Source: a virus
Reading direction: 5' to 3' (one strand)
DNA length: 64,000 nucleotides
IMG/VR virus record: IMGVR_UViG_3300031999_000006
Location: 1-64,000 of that record
The notes under the pieces are model-generated. The model worked only from the letters and a program-made list of their open reading frames with translations, made no database searches and was not told the DNA's origin. A program made the position numbers and the translations under genes. Shown here piece after piece: positions 40,442 through 49,753 of this stretch; position 1 is the stretch's first letter; the number at the start of each line of letters is the position of its first letter.

Positions 40442-41366
40442 AGAGGGTCTCCAACAACAATTTCCCAGCGGCTAGATCATCAAACCCCGACTCTGCCTCC
40501 CCCACTGCTTTGGTCAAGTCCGCTACGGACGCCTCAGCAGGGTCTTTTGAATGTATGAAACAGATACGAATTTCGATATTCTCGTTACGTCTTGTCCTCA
40601 GCAACTTCGTTGCCAGGGTGATAGCATCCACCCGGGCATCCTTGTCCAACATGACATAAAAGGCACTGGTTGGCAATCGCCACAATTTGGCCGTCTGATA
40701 GTTACTCAGCGACTTGCCCAAGATTGCCATAACATTGAACTCATCAGTACCCAGTTTCTTCCTAACTGCGATTGCATCGAAAACACCCTCGACCAAAAGC
40801 ACCTTCTTTGTCGAGTATCCCTCATAACCAAAGATTGCCTCTCCGGCGGTCAGTATAGTTTCTCCACGATGAGGATAAAGATACTTTGGGTAGAGGGACT
40901 TGAATACTGCACGAGCGACGAAACAAACCAGCCGCCTTGACTCATAGATAGGAATGATCACCCGACCACCATACCTACCCGTATTCGTATATCGTATATC
41001 ATACTTAGTAAAGTCACTCTCATCAAGATCCCGTGCCTTCAAATACTCGACTGCTTTCCTTTCTGAAAACAAACCAGAAAGGCCGATAGGCTTGAAGTCA
41101 AACGGAATAGGCTGGTGCAGAAAAGCATCCGCCTTAGGAGCCCGGGATCTCATCTCCTCAATGATAGTTTCGTCAATACCAGAATCCCGAAGTAGTGCAC
41201 GAAGTGCCCCACTAGCACCACAACGAAAGCAGTGGTATACCTCTTTCTCGGGATTGAGAAAGCAATGACTATGGGTTGGATGATCACCATCTGGGCAGTA
41301 GGGACATGGAATGATAAACTCGTCAGAGTTTGCCCACTGCCCCTTCGGAAAGATTTGATCAAGCAT
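40419..41366 (-). CDS. DNA primase (DnaG-type)
   Basis: 315 aa; ATG 41366 overlaps the upstream stop (TGATG). CHC2-type zinc finger: IIPCPYCPDG with CFLNPEKEVYHCFRCGASG (residues about 19-53). TOPRIM: VLLVEGVFDAIAVRKKL (Glu) and FYVMLDKDAR (DXD-like). Length lacks a DnaB-binding C-terminal domain, as in short phage primases. It makes primers for lagging-strand synthesis with the DnaB-like helicase. Confidence 0.8.
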   Translation of the reverse strand: MLDQIFPKGQWANSDEFIIPCPYCPDGDHPTHSHCFLNPEKEVYHCFRCGASGALRALLRDSGIDETIIEEMRSRAPKADAFLHQPIPFDFKPIGLSGLFSERKAVEYLKARDLDESDFTKYDIRYTNTGRYGGRVIIPIYESRRLVCFVARAVFKSLYPKYLYPHRGETILTAGEAIFGYEGYSTKKVLLVEGVFDAIAVRKKLGTDEFNVMAILGKSLSNYQTAKLWRLPTSAFYVMLDKDARVDAITLATKLLRTRRNENIEIRICFIHSKDPAEASVADLTKAVGEAESGFDDLAAGKLLLETLCVRQRND

Positions 41367-42112
41367 CACTTCGCCTTGAATCTATCAGTAAGCATCTTCA
41401 TGTAGTCGATCTCGACTGTTCGATTATTTGGACACCCCTCAGGATGCCAGGAGGACTCGCCTAATGCCATGTCAATAAGAATCCATCGACCATCTCGTGC
41501 CTTACAAAAGTCCACCGACCAAAACCCCTTCATCACATCCGCTACTCGGAGAGCATATCCCATAAGTAATACTATTTCACCAGTGGTCTCCTCATTCATT
41601 TTATCGGACAACTTGGACCAGTTCTTGACACTAGGATTATCAATAGCTTCTTTTATCCAATATGAATGATGACAAAGGACCTTCCCGTTTTCTATAAAAT
41701 ACCTTCGTTCCGGGTTAACCGGCATAGCTCCATAGAAGGCAGTATACTTGGAAGCCATAGGAATGTATTCTCGAAAAGCAAAAGCATTGACTGGACGACC
41801 CATCATATCACACCCCAAAGTTGCATCGGTAAGAGCCCAGATGTGTTGCTGAAGATCCTTCTCGACATAACTGTTCAGGAAACAAGTCTTTGACCACTCG
41901 TGTTTCCCTGACAATTGATCAGTCCGAATAAAGACGGGGAGACCAAGTATTGTAACCGCCTCCTTAAACTCATCCATCTGGGGATACTTTCCACCATCCT
42001 CAACTTCGTATGCCATCTTAGGATCCACCTTCACCATAATTGTCTTGGGCTGAGGAATAGAAAGGTCCTTGACTTTAGGCCACCAATAAAGCATGCTATT
42101 TTTATCTTCCAT
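41366..42112 (-). CDS. ATP-grasp fold protein
   Basis: 248 aa, ATG 42112 after GGAGAG. FIRTDQLSGKHEWSKTCF, AFAFREYIPM, ERRYFIENGKVLCHHSYW and GFWSVDFCKARDGRWILID resemble the phage ATP-grasp (DUF4343-type) family; the last segment holds metal-binding acids. It would couple ATP to ligation of a carboxylate and an amine or thiol. Two small genes away from QueE, so a link with base modification is possible but unproven. Confidence 0.6.
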   Translation of the reverse strand: MEDKNSMLYWWPKVKDLSIPQPKTIMVKVDPKMAYEVEDGGKYPQMDEFKEAVTILGLPVFIRTDQLSGKHEWSKTCFLNSYVEKDLQQHIWALTDATLGCDMMGRPVNAFAFREYIPMASKYTAFYGAMPVNPERRYFIENGKVLCHHSYWIKEAIDNPSVKNWSKLSDKMNEETTGEIVLLMGYALRVADVMKGFWSVDFCKARDGRWILIDMALGESSWHPEGCPNNRTVEIDYMKMLTDRFKAK

Positions 42113-42113
42113 T

Positions 42114-42314
42114 CTACTCTCCAAGTATCAGGTTCAAGGCATCCCGGAGTAACCGATAGTATTTCTTCTTCCTCTCGTGTTCGATCTTAGGTTCCAAGAA
42201 CCCTTCTGGCTTCATGATAGTGTACAAGCACTTGCCATCCTTAAGATCGTCCGTATTCTTAATATGGATCTCGTCGATCTGTCGAAGGTTGGAAAACACC
42301 CTGATAATCAACAT
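42114..42314 (-). CDS. small hypothetical protein
   Basis: 66 aa, ATG 42314 overlapping the previous stop (TAATG). Beta strand N-terminus (LIIRVFSNLRQIDEIHIK) and a charged helix at the end. Unknown. Confidence 0.5.
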   Translation of the reverse strand: MLIIRVFSNLRQIDEIHIKNTDDLKDGKCLYTIMKPEGFLEPKIEHERKKKYYRLLRDALNLILGE

Positions 42315-42433
42315 TACTTTATCAATCCTAAATGAATAAGTGCCCAGCACATTGTGAACCCACTGACGAGGCCGATTACAACGAAGACCACCACATCACC
42401 CGTCGTTACTTGAAACCGTGCTTGTTGGCTCAT
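42314..42433 (-). CDS. 39-aa single-TM membrane protein
   Basis: ATG 42433 overlaps the QueE stop (ATGA). One hydrophobic helix (DVVVFVVIGLVSGFTMCWAL). Unknown. Confidence 0.5.
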   Translation of the reverse strand: MSQQARFQVTTGDVVVFVVIGLVSGFTMCWALIHLGLIK

Positions 42434-43065
42434 CTTACCCCCACGATCTTGTGAGATTGGAATGATACCCGCCAAAGTGGTCGCTCCTTAGCGGCCCTGA
42501 CGCAGATCTCTATTGCACTCTTGATCCTCTCCATGAAGTCAGCTACTTGCTCAGGCATTCCAGTAACTTTCCGAAGGTCATACTCAGGAAGTATCGGTTG
42601 AAGATAAAAGAATCGGAATCTCTTCTTCTCATATACTTCCAAGTTCTGAGTGCCATCGTATAGAAGTTTCAACTCATCTCCTTCCGACTGAATAAATTCT
42701 TCCGACTTCGGAGAGACTGTTATCCAATCAAGAGGCAGATGGAAAGGATGGATATAGTTGGTCCCATTTGTTTCCATAGCGACTTGATACTCATAGTGTC
42801 GTAGACACTGCACCAGGTGCTGAAGATCCTCGAAAGGTTGGATAGTTGGCTCACCTCCGGTCAGGATAACAAACTTGGACTTGAACTCTCGGACCTTGTC
42901 CATGATCTCCTTGATTGAAAGTTCCATTCCATCCTTCCAGGAATACTTGGTATCACAGAACGAGCAACTCAAGTTACACCCAGTGAATCTGATGAAGATT
43001 GCTACTCGTCCGGCATTGTTGCCTTCGCCCTGTACTGACTCAAAAATCTCATTAACCTTTAACAT
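42430..43065 (-). CDS. queE: 7-carboxy-7-deazaguanine synthase
   Basis: 211 aa, GGAGGTCACC before ATG 43065. Radical SAM: FESVQGEGNNAGRVAIFIRF, CNLSCSFCDTKYSW (CX3CX2C), LTGGEPTIQ, AMETNGT and WITVSPKS are the standard QueE landmarks. It converts 6-carboxy-tetrahydropterin to CDG, the ring contraction step of preQ0 synthesis. It serves the deazaguanine pathway whose other genes lie at 55-63 kb. Confidence 0.88.
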   Translation of the reverse strand: MLKVNEIFESVQGEGNNAGRVAIFIRFTGCNLSCSFCDTKYSWKDGMELSIKEIMDKVREFKSKFVILTGGEPTIQPFEDLQHLVQCLRHYEYQVAMETNGTNYIHPFHLPLDWITVSPKSEEFIQSEGDELKLLYDGTQNLEVYEKKRFRFFYLQPILPEYDLRKVTGMPEQVADFMERIKSAIEICVRAAKERPLWRVSFQSHKIVGVR

Positions 43066-43462
43066 GGTGACCTCCAAACAAAGACTTACTGGGAAGAGGC
43101 GGACGCATTCTAAGTTCTCGACCAAACTCATCCGGTGTGATCAATAGACGGGTCTTACCAGGAGCCAACCAGTCTGTCATACTCTTCACTTCCTCGGCAA
43201 AGTCTGGTTGGGAAACCAATCTCTTGACTATGTCCAGGATTGCCTCCGACGAGAGATTACAAACTCTTGTTAATGTTAAGTGGCAGAAGTTTATCTCCGT
43301 AGTTAACCGAAGATCTAAAGGAGGAGTCAATCGTTTGGTAGTTCCCAAAAGAAACTTTGTTGCCCGGGCAAGTTCCATATAGGACACCAGATGACCAACC
43401 ACCTGATCAAAGGGATCTATCTTTTTCTTAATGGGAGTTTGAGGAATAGCAGACTTATTCAC
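43052..43462 (-). CDS. hypothetical protein
   Basis: 136 aa, GTG start at 43462 after AAGGAG. Helical, begins NKSAIPQTPIKKKIDPFDQV. It overlaps the queE start by 14 bases. No family recognised. Confidence 0.5.
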   Translation of the reverse strand: MNKSAIPQTPIKKKIDPFDQVVGHLVSYMELARATKFLLGTTKRLTPPLDLRLTTEINFCHLTLTRVCNLSSEAILDIVKRLVSQPDFAEEVKSMTDWLAPGKTRLLITPDEFGRELRMRPPLPSKSLFGGHHVKG

Positions 43463-43650
43463 AACGTCTCCTTCCTAATCTTAGGATAGTCATGAATCTT
43501 CTTAATTCCTCTCTTCTTCAGTATATAGTATATTGACCCCTGCTTCAAGCCCACTCGTCCGCCGATCTGCCTCTGAGTGAATCCTCGCCGATAGAGGTCA
43601 ACTATATGATCATTCCTCTCTTCCCGTTCTCTCGAAGGTAACCAGTGCAT
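43459..43650 (-). CDS. small helix-turn-helix protein
   Basis: 63 aa, ATG 43650 after GAGGTTGATC. VDLYRRGFTQRQIGGRVGLK followed by QGSIYYILKKRGI is a resolvase-type HTH. Possibly a DNA-binding regulator. Confidence 0.6.
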   Translation of the reverse strand: MHWLPSREREERNDHIVDLYRRGFTQRQIGGRVGLKQGSIYYILKKRGIKKIHDYPKIRKETL

Positions 43651-43652
43651 GA

Positions 43653-43877
43653 TCAACCTCTCTTCAAACGATAGACATATTCAATAGTACCAGTGGTGTC
43701 GGCCCACTTCTTAGTTGCCGTCCGCATCCTCTCCACTATACCTTTCCTATCGAGTGCCCGAAGTTCATTCTTAGTCATGCCTGCATCACCATTGTGAATG
43801 AACTTCGTACCCATGATCTGAAAGGCCTGTTGAACTTTAAGGATCAGTTCGTTAGTCACTCTTACTTTGTGTGCCAT
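43653..43877 (-). CDS. small winged-helix-like protein
   Basis: 74 aa, AGGAAAGGA before ATG 43877. Helices then GDAGMTKNELRALDRKGIVE and a beta hairpin (TGTIEYVYRL) fit a winged helix. Likely DNA-binding. Confidence 0.5.
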   Translation of the reverse strand: MAHKVRVTNELILKVQQAFQIMGTKFIHNGDAGMTKNELRALDRKGIVERMRTATKKWADTTGTIEYVYRLKRG

Positions 43878-44241
43878 CGTGTTTCCTTTCCTCATAATGT
43901 GGCATATCATCAAGATCCGTTCTGCCTATGTCTTCAAAGTGCATAATTGCCATGAGGTTGAAGATTGCCTGCCCCAGGTGGTCCTCATCGGTCATGCCCA
44001 TCTTGAACTGAGTGATGTGTCTTTGAGCAGAATCAATGAAACGAGAGAACGGCATCCCCTTCTCCCAGTTCCTGGCGGCATACTTAAGCTCACCCTTCTC
44101 CATGATACGAGCCAGGCGCTGTTCCATATAGGGAGAGATCAGAACATATTTTCCCTTGCCCGTCTTCACTTCCTCAATAGCCCCAGTGTTGTATGTCTTC
44201 CTTTCCCCTTCGTCCTTCATGCCAAACTTATCATCAGCCAC
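43852..44241 (-). CDS. dATP/dGTP diphosphohydrolase-like (DUF5664) protein
   Basis: 129 aa, GTG start at 44241 with AAGGAGG upstream; upstream in-frame sequence belongs to the previous gene. LISPYMEQRLARIMEKGELK, RNWEKGMPFSRFIDSAQRH and DHLGQAIFNLMAIMHFEDI match the family annotated as dATP/dGTP diphosphohydrolase N-terminal domain in phages. It may trim dNTP pools in favour of the phage. Enzyme activity is not shown. Confidence 0.62.
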   Translation of the reverse strand: MADDKFGMKDEGERKTYNTGAIEEVKTGKGKYVLISPYMEQRLARIMEKGELKYAARNWEKGMPFSRFIDSAQRHITQFKMGMTDEDHLGQAIFNLMAIMHFEDIGRTDLDDMPHYEERKHDGTQSKSD

Positions 44242-44857
44242 TGGAATCCTCCTTCGGTATGAGGCTACGAATATATCTTGTTGATGATGATAGACGAAAT
44301 ACCCCCCAGTCGACCCATTCCAAAAAGTCCTTGAGGAGGAAGAGGAAAAGTGAGGACTCAATCTCTCCTGACTCACCACTATAGTGAGTCAAAGCATAGC
44401 ACTCATGACGATAGACTCCGAACAACTCTTTGAACTTGGCGAAGTCAGTTGATCTTAGAACCGCAACGTCCGCGGTTCGGAAGAGACGAAAGACGACCAG
44501 AGGCATCTTCCCCTCAGAAGCCTCCACTGCCTGACGTATCCATCCCCACAACTCACACTCGGCGGAGTAAAGTCCACAGAACAGGGGCTTGACTTTGGTA
44601 TAGTTTTTACACTCAACTGCAAAAGGAAAACTATTATCCAACACCAACGCCTTCTCCTCTTCACGATCAAGGGGACTACCGGTAACAATATACTTTAGCG
44701 CCTTGAGATCACCCCGCACTTCGCCCTTTTTAGGGATGGGGTGGGAGTAAATTCTCTGAAACTCTCCTCCACCATCGGGATAGTAGGAGGCCGTTAGGAT
44801 GTCACGTATTCGCCTTTCATATGCACTACCCTTTGACTTACCACCACCTGCCCTCAT
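44234..44857 (-). CDS. PD-(D/E)XK-type nuclease, possible resolvase
   Basis: 207 aa. KSKGSAYERRIRDILTASYY then GEVRGDLKALKY and FPFAVECKNYTKV supply the Glu, Asp and E-X-K of a PD-(D/E)XK site. Start is coupled to the SbcC-like gene (ATGA). Could be a Holliday junction resolvase or another recombination nuclease. Confidence 0.6.
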   Translation of the reverse strand: MRAGGGKSKGSAYERRIRDILTASYYPDGGGEFQRIYSHPIPKKGEVRGDLKALKYIVTGSPLDREEEKALVLDNSFPFAVECKNYTKVKPLFCGLYSAECELWGWIRQAVEASEGKMPLVVFRLFRTADVAVLRSTDFAKFKELFGVYRHECYALTHYSGESGEIESSLFLFLLKDFLEWVDWGVFRLSSSTRYIRSLIPKEDSSG

Positions 44858-46794
44858 GACATGCCTCCTTCCTGTTGATTGACCAAAGTTGAGAATCCGT
44901 TTGACTTAGTTATGATCAATTCCTGAGAGAAGTAATCTCTAAACTCACTGAGATGGCTAATCACGTAGATCAGCTTTTCTCGAGACTCTTCCGCCAAAAG
45001 TCCAACCGCCCGCTCAATGCCCACTCGATCCAATGAGTCAAACACCTCATCTAAAACGATTAAGTTCGAGTTTGAGGCCCCGCGCTCATAGACCAGTGAT
45101 TGAAGTGCCAACAGGATAGCAACGTCAATCCTCCTCTTCTCACCACTCGAGCAGGCCGCGTAGTCAATCCGCTCACCGGCCTTGGTAATCCCCACATCGA
45201 ACTTGTCCCGAGTATCCCCGCTTTTCAGAGTTGACTCGGTATCGAAGTCAATGGTGATCTCCTCATCCATCAAGGCATTCGCATAAAATGCTACTCGAGC
45301 ATTTAACTGTGGGATAACTTCATCAAGGAGAAGACTCTTGATCCCAGTATTTCCAAATCCCTCTTCCCAGAACCGGAGGAGTTGCTCTTCCATATTGAGT
45401 TCGCTCAACTGCCGATCAAGATCATGAATCGTTTTCTCGTATGCAGAAATTCTCCCGCCTTCATAGTCTATACTTTTATGAAGTGCCTCTTCCTTTTCAG
45501 ATAGGTTTTTCTGAAGATTGGAAATCTCTTGCTCGGTAATCCTAACTATGCCTTCAAGTTGCTTCGCCTCAAGGGCCTTTTCGGTATATGACTTCAATAG
45601 GGACGACAAGGTATCATCCATTGAGGTCTTTGTTGCAACTATACTAGCGACTTCTTTGTCATACTTTGATCGAACTTCTTTCTCCTTCCCTTCAAACACG
45701 GAAACTTCAGAGGCCAACTCTACCTGCTGAACTTTCAACTTGCCTATCTCTATGTCAAAGTGGGAGGTGACACCAGTCAATGAATCCGCAGTAATGTTCT
45801 GTCCACAGGTTGGGCATAAGGCCCCTGCCTTCATCCGCGAGGCATTAGACTTCTTGGTCTCCAAATCACGAATGGATCCCGAAGTTGATGCCAACAAAAC
45901 TTTCTTCCCCATTCCAGAGTTCGTGATCTCACTAAGTGCAGATTGCTTTTCACGTTCTAGTTTCTGCACCATGGTAAAGATATTCTTGTTCTCAGCATCA
46001 AGGGCGGCATACTCTTTACGCCCCTCCTCCGCATCCTTTTGCTTTTCCTCCATCTTTGCCCTGGTATCACCAAGACCCGATCTCAACCAGCCGATGTGCT
46101 CTTCCGCCTCTGCCTTTTGAAGTTCCAACTGGGTTAACTCTTCCTCACGTTTAGCAAGAGTTTCACTAACCGCCTTCAACCCCTCTTCGGCGGCTTTGTG
46201 TTGAGTGTCATAGTCAGAGGAGGACTCCTTCAATTTCCTAAGATCCTCACGAACTTGCTTTTGTGCATCCTGATATTTCTGAAGCATGAGAATCTCGTCA
46301 AAGATTTGCTTCTTTTCAGAATCCCTTGCCTCGGTGAACCTTTGGGCCTTCTCACCAAAGACAACTGCTGTTGAAAAGACCAACCAATTCATTCCCAGAA
46401 TCGAGTCAATAATTACTTGAGTTTCCTTTGCCTCGGAGGATGTAAGTTCCTTGTCCCCCTTATAAAACAAAAGGGAGTGCTGGAGTTTCCTATCGTTTCG
46501 ATACCGAGCAATCATGCAGGCCTCACCATGATCATCCTCAAAGATGATCTCGACCATGCAATCCTTTCCCACCGAACGATTAACTACATCCCCCTTGCCT
46601 ACGTTGCGAAGCGTCTGTCCATAAAGACCCCAACATAGGGCCTCAAAGACCGCTGATTTTCCCGCACCATTACTCGAACTGATTCTACCGTCCTCAATCT
46701 CACCACCAACGAATACCAGACCATTGGGTGGGAAGGCAAGAGTGAACTCCTTAAAGCTCATGAAGTTTTTTGCTTGAAGTTGAAGGAATCTCAC
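44854..46794 (-). CDS. SbcC/Rad50-like recombination ATPase
   Basis: 646 aa, GTG start at 46794 overlapping the upstream stop (GTGA). Walker A in ISSSNGAGKSAVFEALCWGL, long coiled coils, zinc hook GALCPTCGQNI near the middle, signature region YAACSSGEKRRIDVAILLAL and Walker B NLIVLDEVFDSLD. With the neighbouring SbcD-like nuclease it forms a Mre11-Rad50-type complex (T4 gp46/gp47) for end resection. Confidence 0.85.
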   Translation of the reverse strand: MRFLQLQAKNFMSFKEFTLAFPPNGLVFVGGEIEDGRISSSNGAGKSAVFEALCWGLYGQTLRNVGKGDVVNRSVGKDCMVEIIFEDDHGEACMIARYRNDRKLQHSLLFYKGDKELTSSEAKETQVIIDSILGMNWLVFSTAVVFGEKAQRFTEARDSEKKQIFDEILMLQKYQDAQKQVREDLRKLKESSSDYDTQHKAAEEGLKAVSETLAKREEELTQLELQKAEAEEHIGWLRSGLGDTRAKMEEKQKDAEEGRKEYAALDAENKNIFTMVQKLEREKQSALSEITNSGMGKKVLLASTSGSIRDLETKKSNASRMKAGALCPTCGQNITADSLTGVTSHFDIEIGKLKVQQVELASEVSVFEGKEKEVRSKYDKEVASIVATKTSMDDTLSSLLKSYTEKALEAKQLEGIVRITEQEISNLQKNLSEKEEALHKSIDYEGGRISAYEKTIHDLDRQLSELNMEEQLLRFWEEGFGNTGIKSLLLDEVIPQLNARVAFYANALMDEEITIDFDTESTLKSGDTRDKFDVGITKAGERIDYAACSSGEKRRIDVAILLALQSLVYERGASNSNLIVLDEVFDSLDRVGIERAVGLLAEESREKLIYVISHLSEFRDYFSQELIITKSNGFSTLVNQQEGGMS

Positions 46795-47810
46795 AGCAAG
46801 TACCTCCGCCCAGTTTCAATTAACAAATTCTCGTCAAGATCAGTGCCCCTTGACTTGACATATTTTGTAATCAAGTCCAAAGTTGAATCCGAAAAACTGA
46901 TTGAAGTCCTTTTCTTCTTATCCGACACCGCCTCAACCTTGACTCGTTTCCAATGGAATCGAGATAAATCAGGAATAGTTGACCCCTTGATGATAAACCG
47001 GAAAAAGTCGCGAGCGGCCTCCTCATCACTAATCGTGGGCAATTCGTCGCCGACCTCAACGATCGCCGTTCTAAAACGAGGAGAGACCGTATTAAGAAGT
47101 TGTTTGACCACCCCCTCATCCGTATCAAGGAATAGCCAGCCTTTTCCTTGATCCTGCTCCCCAAACGACAGCATCAGGGGTGAACCGATTGACCAGACAG
47201 TGGGTGACATTGACTTTTGATCATGGAAGTGGCCCACGAAAGAGAACGGGAACCGATCGGCCAGTAACTCTGGATACAATCCCTTCTCAACCAGGAACTT
47301 TCCGTACATTGATCCTATCATATCTTGATGAAGGATAGCGATCGTTTTTGAAGTTCGGGGATGTGCCTTCAATTGATCATTGAGGGAGTCAATGTCTCGA
47401 GTAAAAGGAAAAATCTTGATAGTCCAGCCAAAGCATGTCACTTCATTATGAGTTCCGATAGTGGGTAGATGAATGTTTCCTGAAAACTCCGACAGTATTT
47501 CCAAAAGAATAGGATCACTTCCCCACCCACGATAGTCATGATTGCCCGGACAGATTACGATTGGGGCTATCTCCGAAAGTTCCTCCATCTTCTTCATGGT
47601 AAGTTTGATCACCTGAGAGTCCACAAAGTTTTTCAGATGAAAGATATCACCACCAAAAACAATCACGTCTACCTTAAGTTTCAGAGCATCCTCGGCAATC
47701 AGATCAAGGCATAGCAGATGCTCCAACAACCGGGAATTAACCCCCTCATTGATTGTCGAAAACTCTTGGTAATTGTGATCGTGAAGATCGGAGAAGATCA
47801 AGGTTCGCAT
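46791..47810 (-). CDS. SbcD/Mre11-like nuclease
   Basis: 339 aa. Metallophosphoesterase motifs: TLIFSDLHDHNYQEF (DXH), VIVFGGDIFHLKNF, VICPGNHDYRGW and FVGHFHDQKS. It is the nuclease partner of the SbcC-like ATPase encoded next. Start overlaps thyX by 13 bases. Confidence 0.85.
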   Translation of the reverse strand: MRTLIFSDLHDHNYQEFSTINEGVNSRLLEHLLCLDLIAEDALKLKVDVIVFGGDIFHLKNFVDSQVIKLTMKKMEELSEIAPIVICPGNHDYRGWGSDPILLEILSEFSGNIHLPTIGTHNEVTCFGWTIKIFPFTRDIDSLNDQLKAHPRTSKTIAILHQDMIGSMYGKFLVEKGLYPELLADRFPFSFVGHFHDQKSMSPTVWSIGSPLMLSFGEQDQGKGWLFLDTDEGVVKQLLNTVSPRFRTAIVEVGDELPTISDEEAARDFFRFIIKGSTIPDLSRFHWKRVKVEAVSDKKKRTSISFSDSTLDLITKYVKSRGTDLDENLLIETGRRYLL

Positions 47811-48454
47811 ATAATTTGCCCCTCGTAGTCTAGGTCATCAAAGATCACAGGAAATCTATCTCGGAAGTTAAGAAGAATTTCCTGCATTAGCAATCGCATC
47901 TGGGGGTGAGCGTTCTTGGCACATCTTTGACCAAATATCAATCTCCACTCCCGCAGGTTCGCAGTCATGACAATCTCGGTCTTTAGATCGTTGGGTAGGA
48001 CACCTCGTGCCTTTTCAGCTCCCCAACCTAGTCGACGTAATGTGAAGTAGGCCACCTCGGCATTCTTCATAGCATGCTCCCAAGCTAACGATGCCTCACT
48101 ATCAGTATCTTTACCAAAACTTAGCCACACAGGAAGGATTACGGTGATGGATCCTTCCTTACCATAGTCACACCATCTAGTCGACTCTTGTGAATACGAA
48201 GCGATTCGATGGCGTACCAACTCATGGCTGACTCCCCGATTGGTAATGATTCTCACGGTGACTGAAACATGCTCGAGTACGGAAGTATGCCCAGCCTTAA
48301 TTAACTTAGCAACGAAGAACCTAGCTGAGTCGTCCGTAATTCTATTCTCAGACTTATAGCAGGTACGACCAATTCTCTCCAACTGGTATAGTACCAGAGA
48401 GCCGGAGATTGGTACAGATTCCACAAACGAGAATGACTGCTTGATGATTCTCAT
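47798..48454 (-). CDS. thyX: FAD-dependent thymidylate synthase
   Basis: 218 aa. ThyX signature RHRIASYSQESTRW (RHRXXSXXXXSXR), with HTSVLEHVSVTVRI upstream for FAD/dUMP contacts and LREWRLIFGQRCAKNAHPQM downstream. It methylates dUMP to dTMP with methylene-folate and FAD. A dCMP deaminase-like gene (25952-26377) could supply dUMP. Confidence 0.9.
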   Translation of the reverse strand: MRIIKQSFSFVESVPISGSLVLYQLERIGRTCYKSENRITDDSARFFVAKLIKAGHTSVLEHVSVTVRIITNRGVSHELVRHRIASYSQESTRWCDYGKEGSITVILPVWLSFGKDTDSEASLAWEHAMKNAEVAYFTLRRLGWGAEKARGVLPNDLKTEIVMTANLREWRLIFGQRCAKNAHPQMRLLMQEILLNFRDRFPVIFDDLDYEGQIICEP

Positions 48455-49368
48455 ACCTTACTCCTGTTCTGAAAAGCTAGAAAAGGTCCCATGAACCCCC
48501 CCACGTTCTCAAGTACACGATCAAAGCCATACCGGTTGGCAATCTCGTAAATGTTTGTCAGGATATCCCCATCAGTTCCAGGAATGAATCCAGTGGCAAT
48601 TTCCTCCTTAGTAATGGAACGAAACTCAATAAGATCAATCATCTTTTTATAGGTTTCGTATTGGTTGTCCAAAGCAGTAATTAAACCGGCATTCTTTTCA
48701 ACCCATTCCTCGGGTGCACCGCCTTTCAAATACTCAATTAATTTCTTTGCTTTAGTGGGACCGATACCATAAACTCCAGGAAGATTATCACTTGGATCGC
48801 CAACCAGAGCTTTGTAATAGAGATAAAAGTCAATGGAGAATCCCAACTTGGCTTCGATCTCCTCCTTGGTATAGAGGATCTGCTTAATCGGTGAGTAGAT
48901 AGCTACCTCAGGATAGTGAGCAACCAACTGAAACATATCCTCATCAGTTGAGATGATAAAGGCCTGCTCCTCCTCTCGGAGTGCAGGATTCAGCAAGCTG
49001 AAGATCACATCGTCAGCCTCGCGCCTTCGTACCCGGACTTGATCAATTCCCAACTTGGTAATACTATCCTTAAGTCGGTTCAACTGATCAAAGAAAATGT
49101 CTCGTTCCTTTTTCTCCGCCTCTGTCAATTCCTTATCCCGTTTCTTATACTCAGGATATATGGAAGTACGGGATTGATCATGCCCCCCATCCCATACCAC
49201 CACCAGCCGATCAGGACTGAAAAGTTCAAGATAGTTCCGTAACATCATCAGACCTATCTTGATCACTTCGGTCCTTTGATCCTTATAAGATAGGGGGGAC
49301 CGTCCATATGCCATCCAACCTAGATTGTTTCCATCAATCAGTAATAGTGAAGTAATCGTATCCATCAT
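48451..49368 (-). CDS. 5'-3' exonuclease (FEN/RNase H-like)
   Basis: 305 aa. LLLIDGNNLGWMAYG and VVVWDGGHDQSRTSIYPEYK, acidic VRRREADDVIFSLL and FIISTDEDMFQLV, then helix-hairpin-helix LPGVYGIGPTKAKKLIEYL: the full flap-endonuclease set. It supplies the 5' nuclease missing from the phage DNA polymerase, for Okazaki primer removal. Confidence 0.85.
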   Translation of the reverse strand: MMDTITSLLLIDGNNLGWMAYGRSPLSYKDQRTEVIKIGLMMLRNYLELFSPDRLVVVWDGGHDQSRTSIYPEYKKRDKELTEAEKKERDIFFDQLNRLKDSITKLGIDQVRVRRREADDVIFSLLNPALREEEQAFIISTDEDMFQLVAHYPEVAIYSPIKQILYTKEEIEAKLGFSIDFYLYYKALVGDPSDNLPGVYGIGPTKAKKLIEYLKGGAPEEWVEKNAGLITALDNQYETYKKMIDLIEFRSITKEEIATGFIPGTDGDILTNIYEIANRYGFDRVLENVGGFMGPFLAFQNRSKV

Positions 49369-49496
49369 GCCCTCCGAATCAGCTCAACAAATCTTTTCAG
49401 AAAGGCTCTAAGGCATCTTGGACAGTAAACTCGGCCCTTTCGAAGCTTTGGTTTGCGAGTCTTTTTACCACACTCGTCGCAGATCATTATTGACAT
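49365..49496 (-). CDS. 43-aa zinc-ribbon protein
   Basis: ATG 49496 after AGGGGAG; its stop overlaps the next start (ATGA). CDECGKKTRKPKLRKG and YCPRCLRAFLKR hold two CXXC pairs in a basic chain. It probably binds zinc and nucleic acid. Confidence 0.6.
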   Translation of the reverse strand: MSIMICDECGKKTRKPKLRKGRVYCPRCLRAFLKRFVELIRRA

Positions 49497-49753
49497 AACT
49501 CCCCTACCTTCCTCAAGTCGGTTGAGGAAAAGACAGGCACTCCTTTGTATGACTCTCCGATCTCGGCATCGGTCACCGCAAACTCATCACCACTATGTGC
49601 CTTCATCCGAACTACATGAGTCCTGAGAAATGTGCTATCCCCCTCCACCACAAAACCTTTCGGCCGCTGACCTGATAGCTGATAGACAAGCTGACTGACC
49701 AAAGTACGATCACTACGACGTAGATACATCTTTAGGAGTATGCACTTATTCAT
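49487..49753 (-). CDS. small hypothetical protein of recombination cluster
   Basis: 88 aa, ATG 49753 overlapping the recA stop (ATGA). Begins NKCILLKMYLRRSDRTLVSQ; beta/alpha pattern, no known motif. Confidence 0.5.
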   Translation of the reverse strand: MNKCILLKMYLRRSDRTLVSQLVYQLSGQRPKGFVVEGDSTFLRTHVVRMKAHSGDEFAVTDAEIGESYKGVPVFSSTDLRKVGELCQ

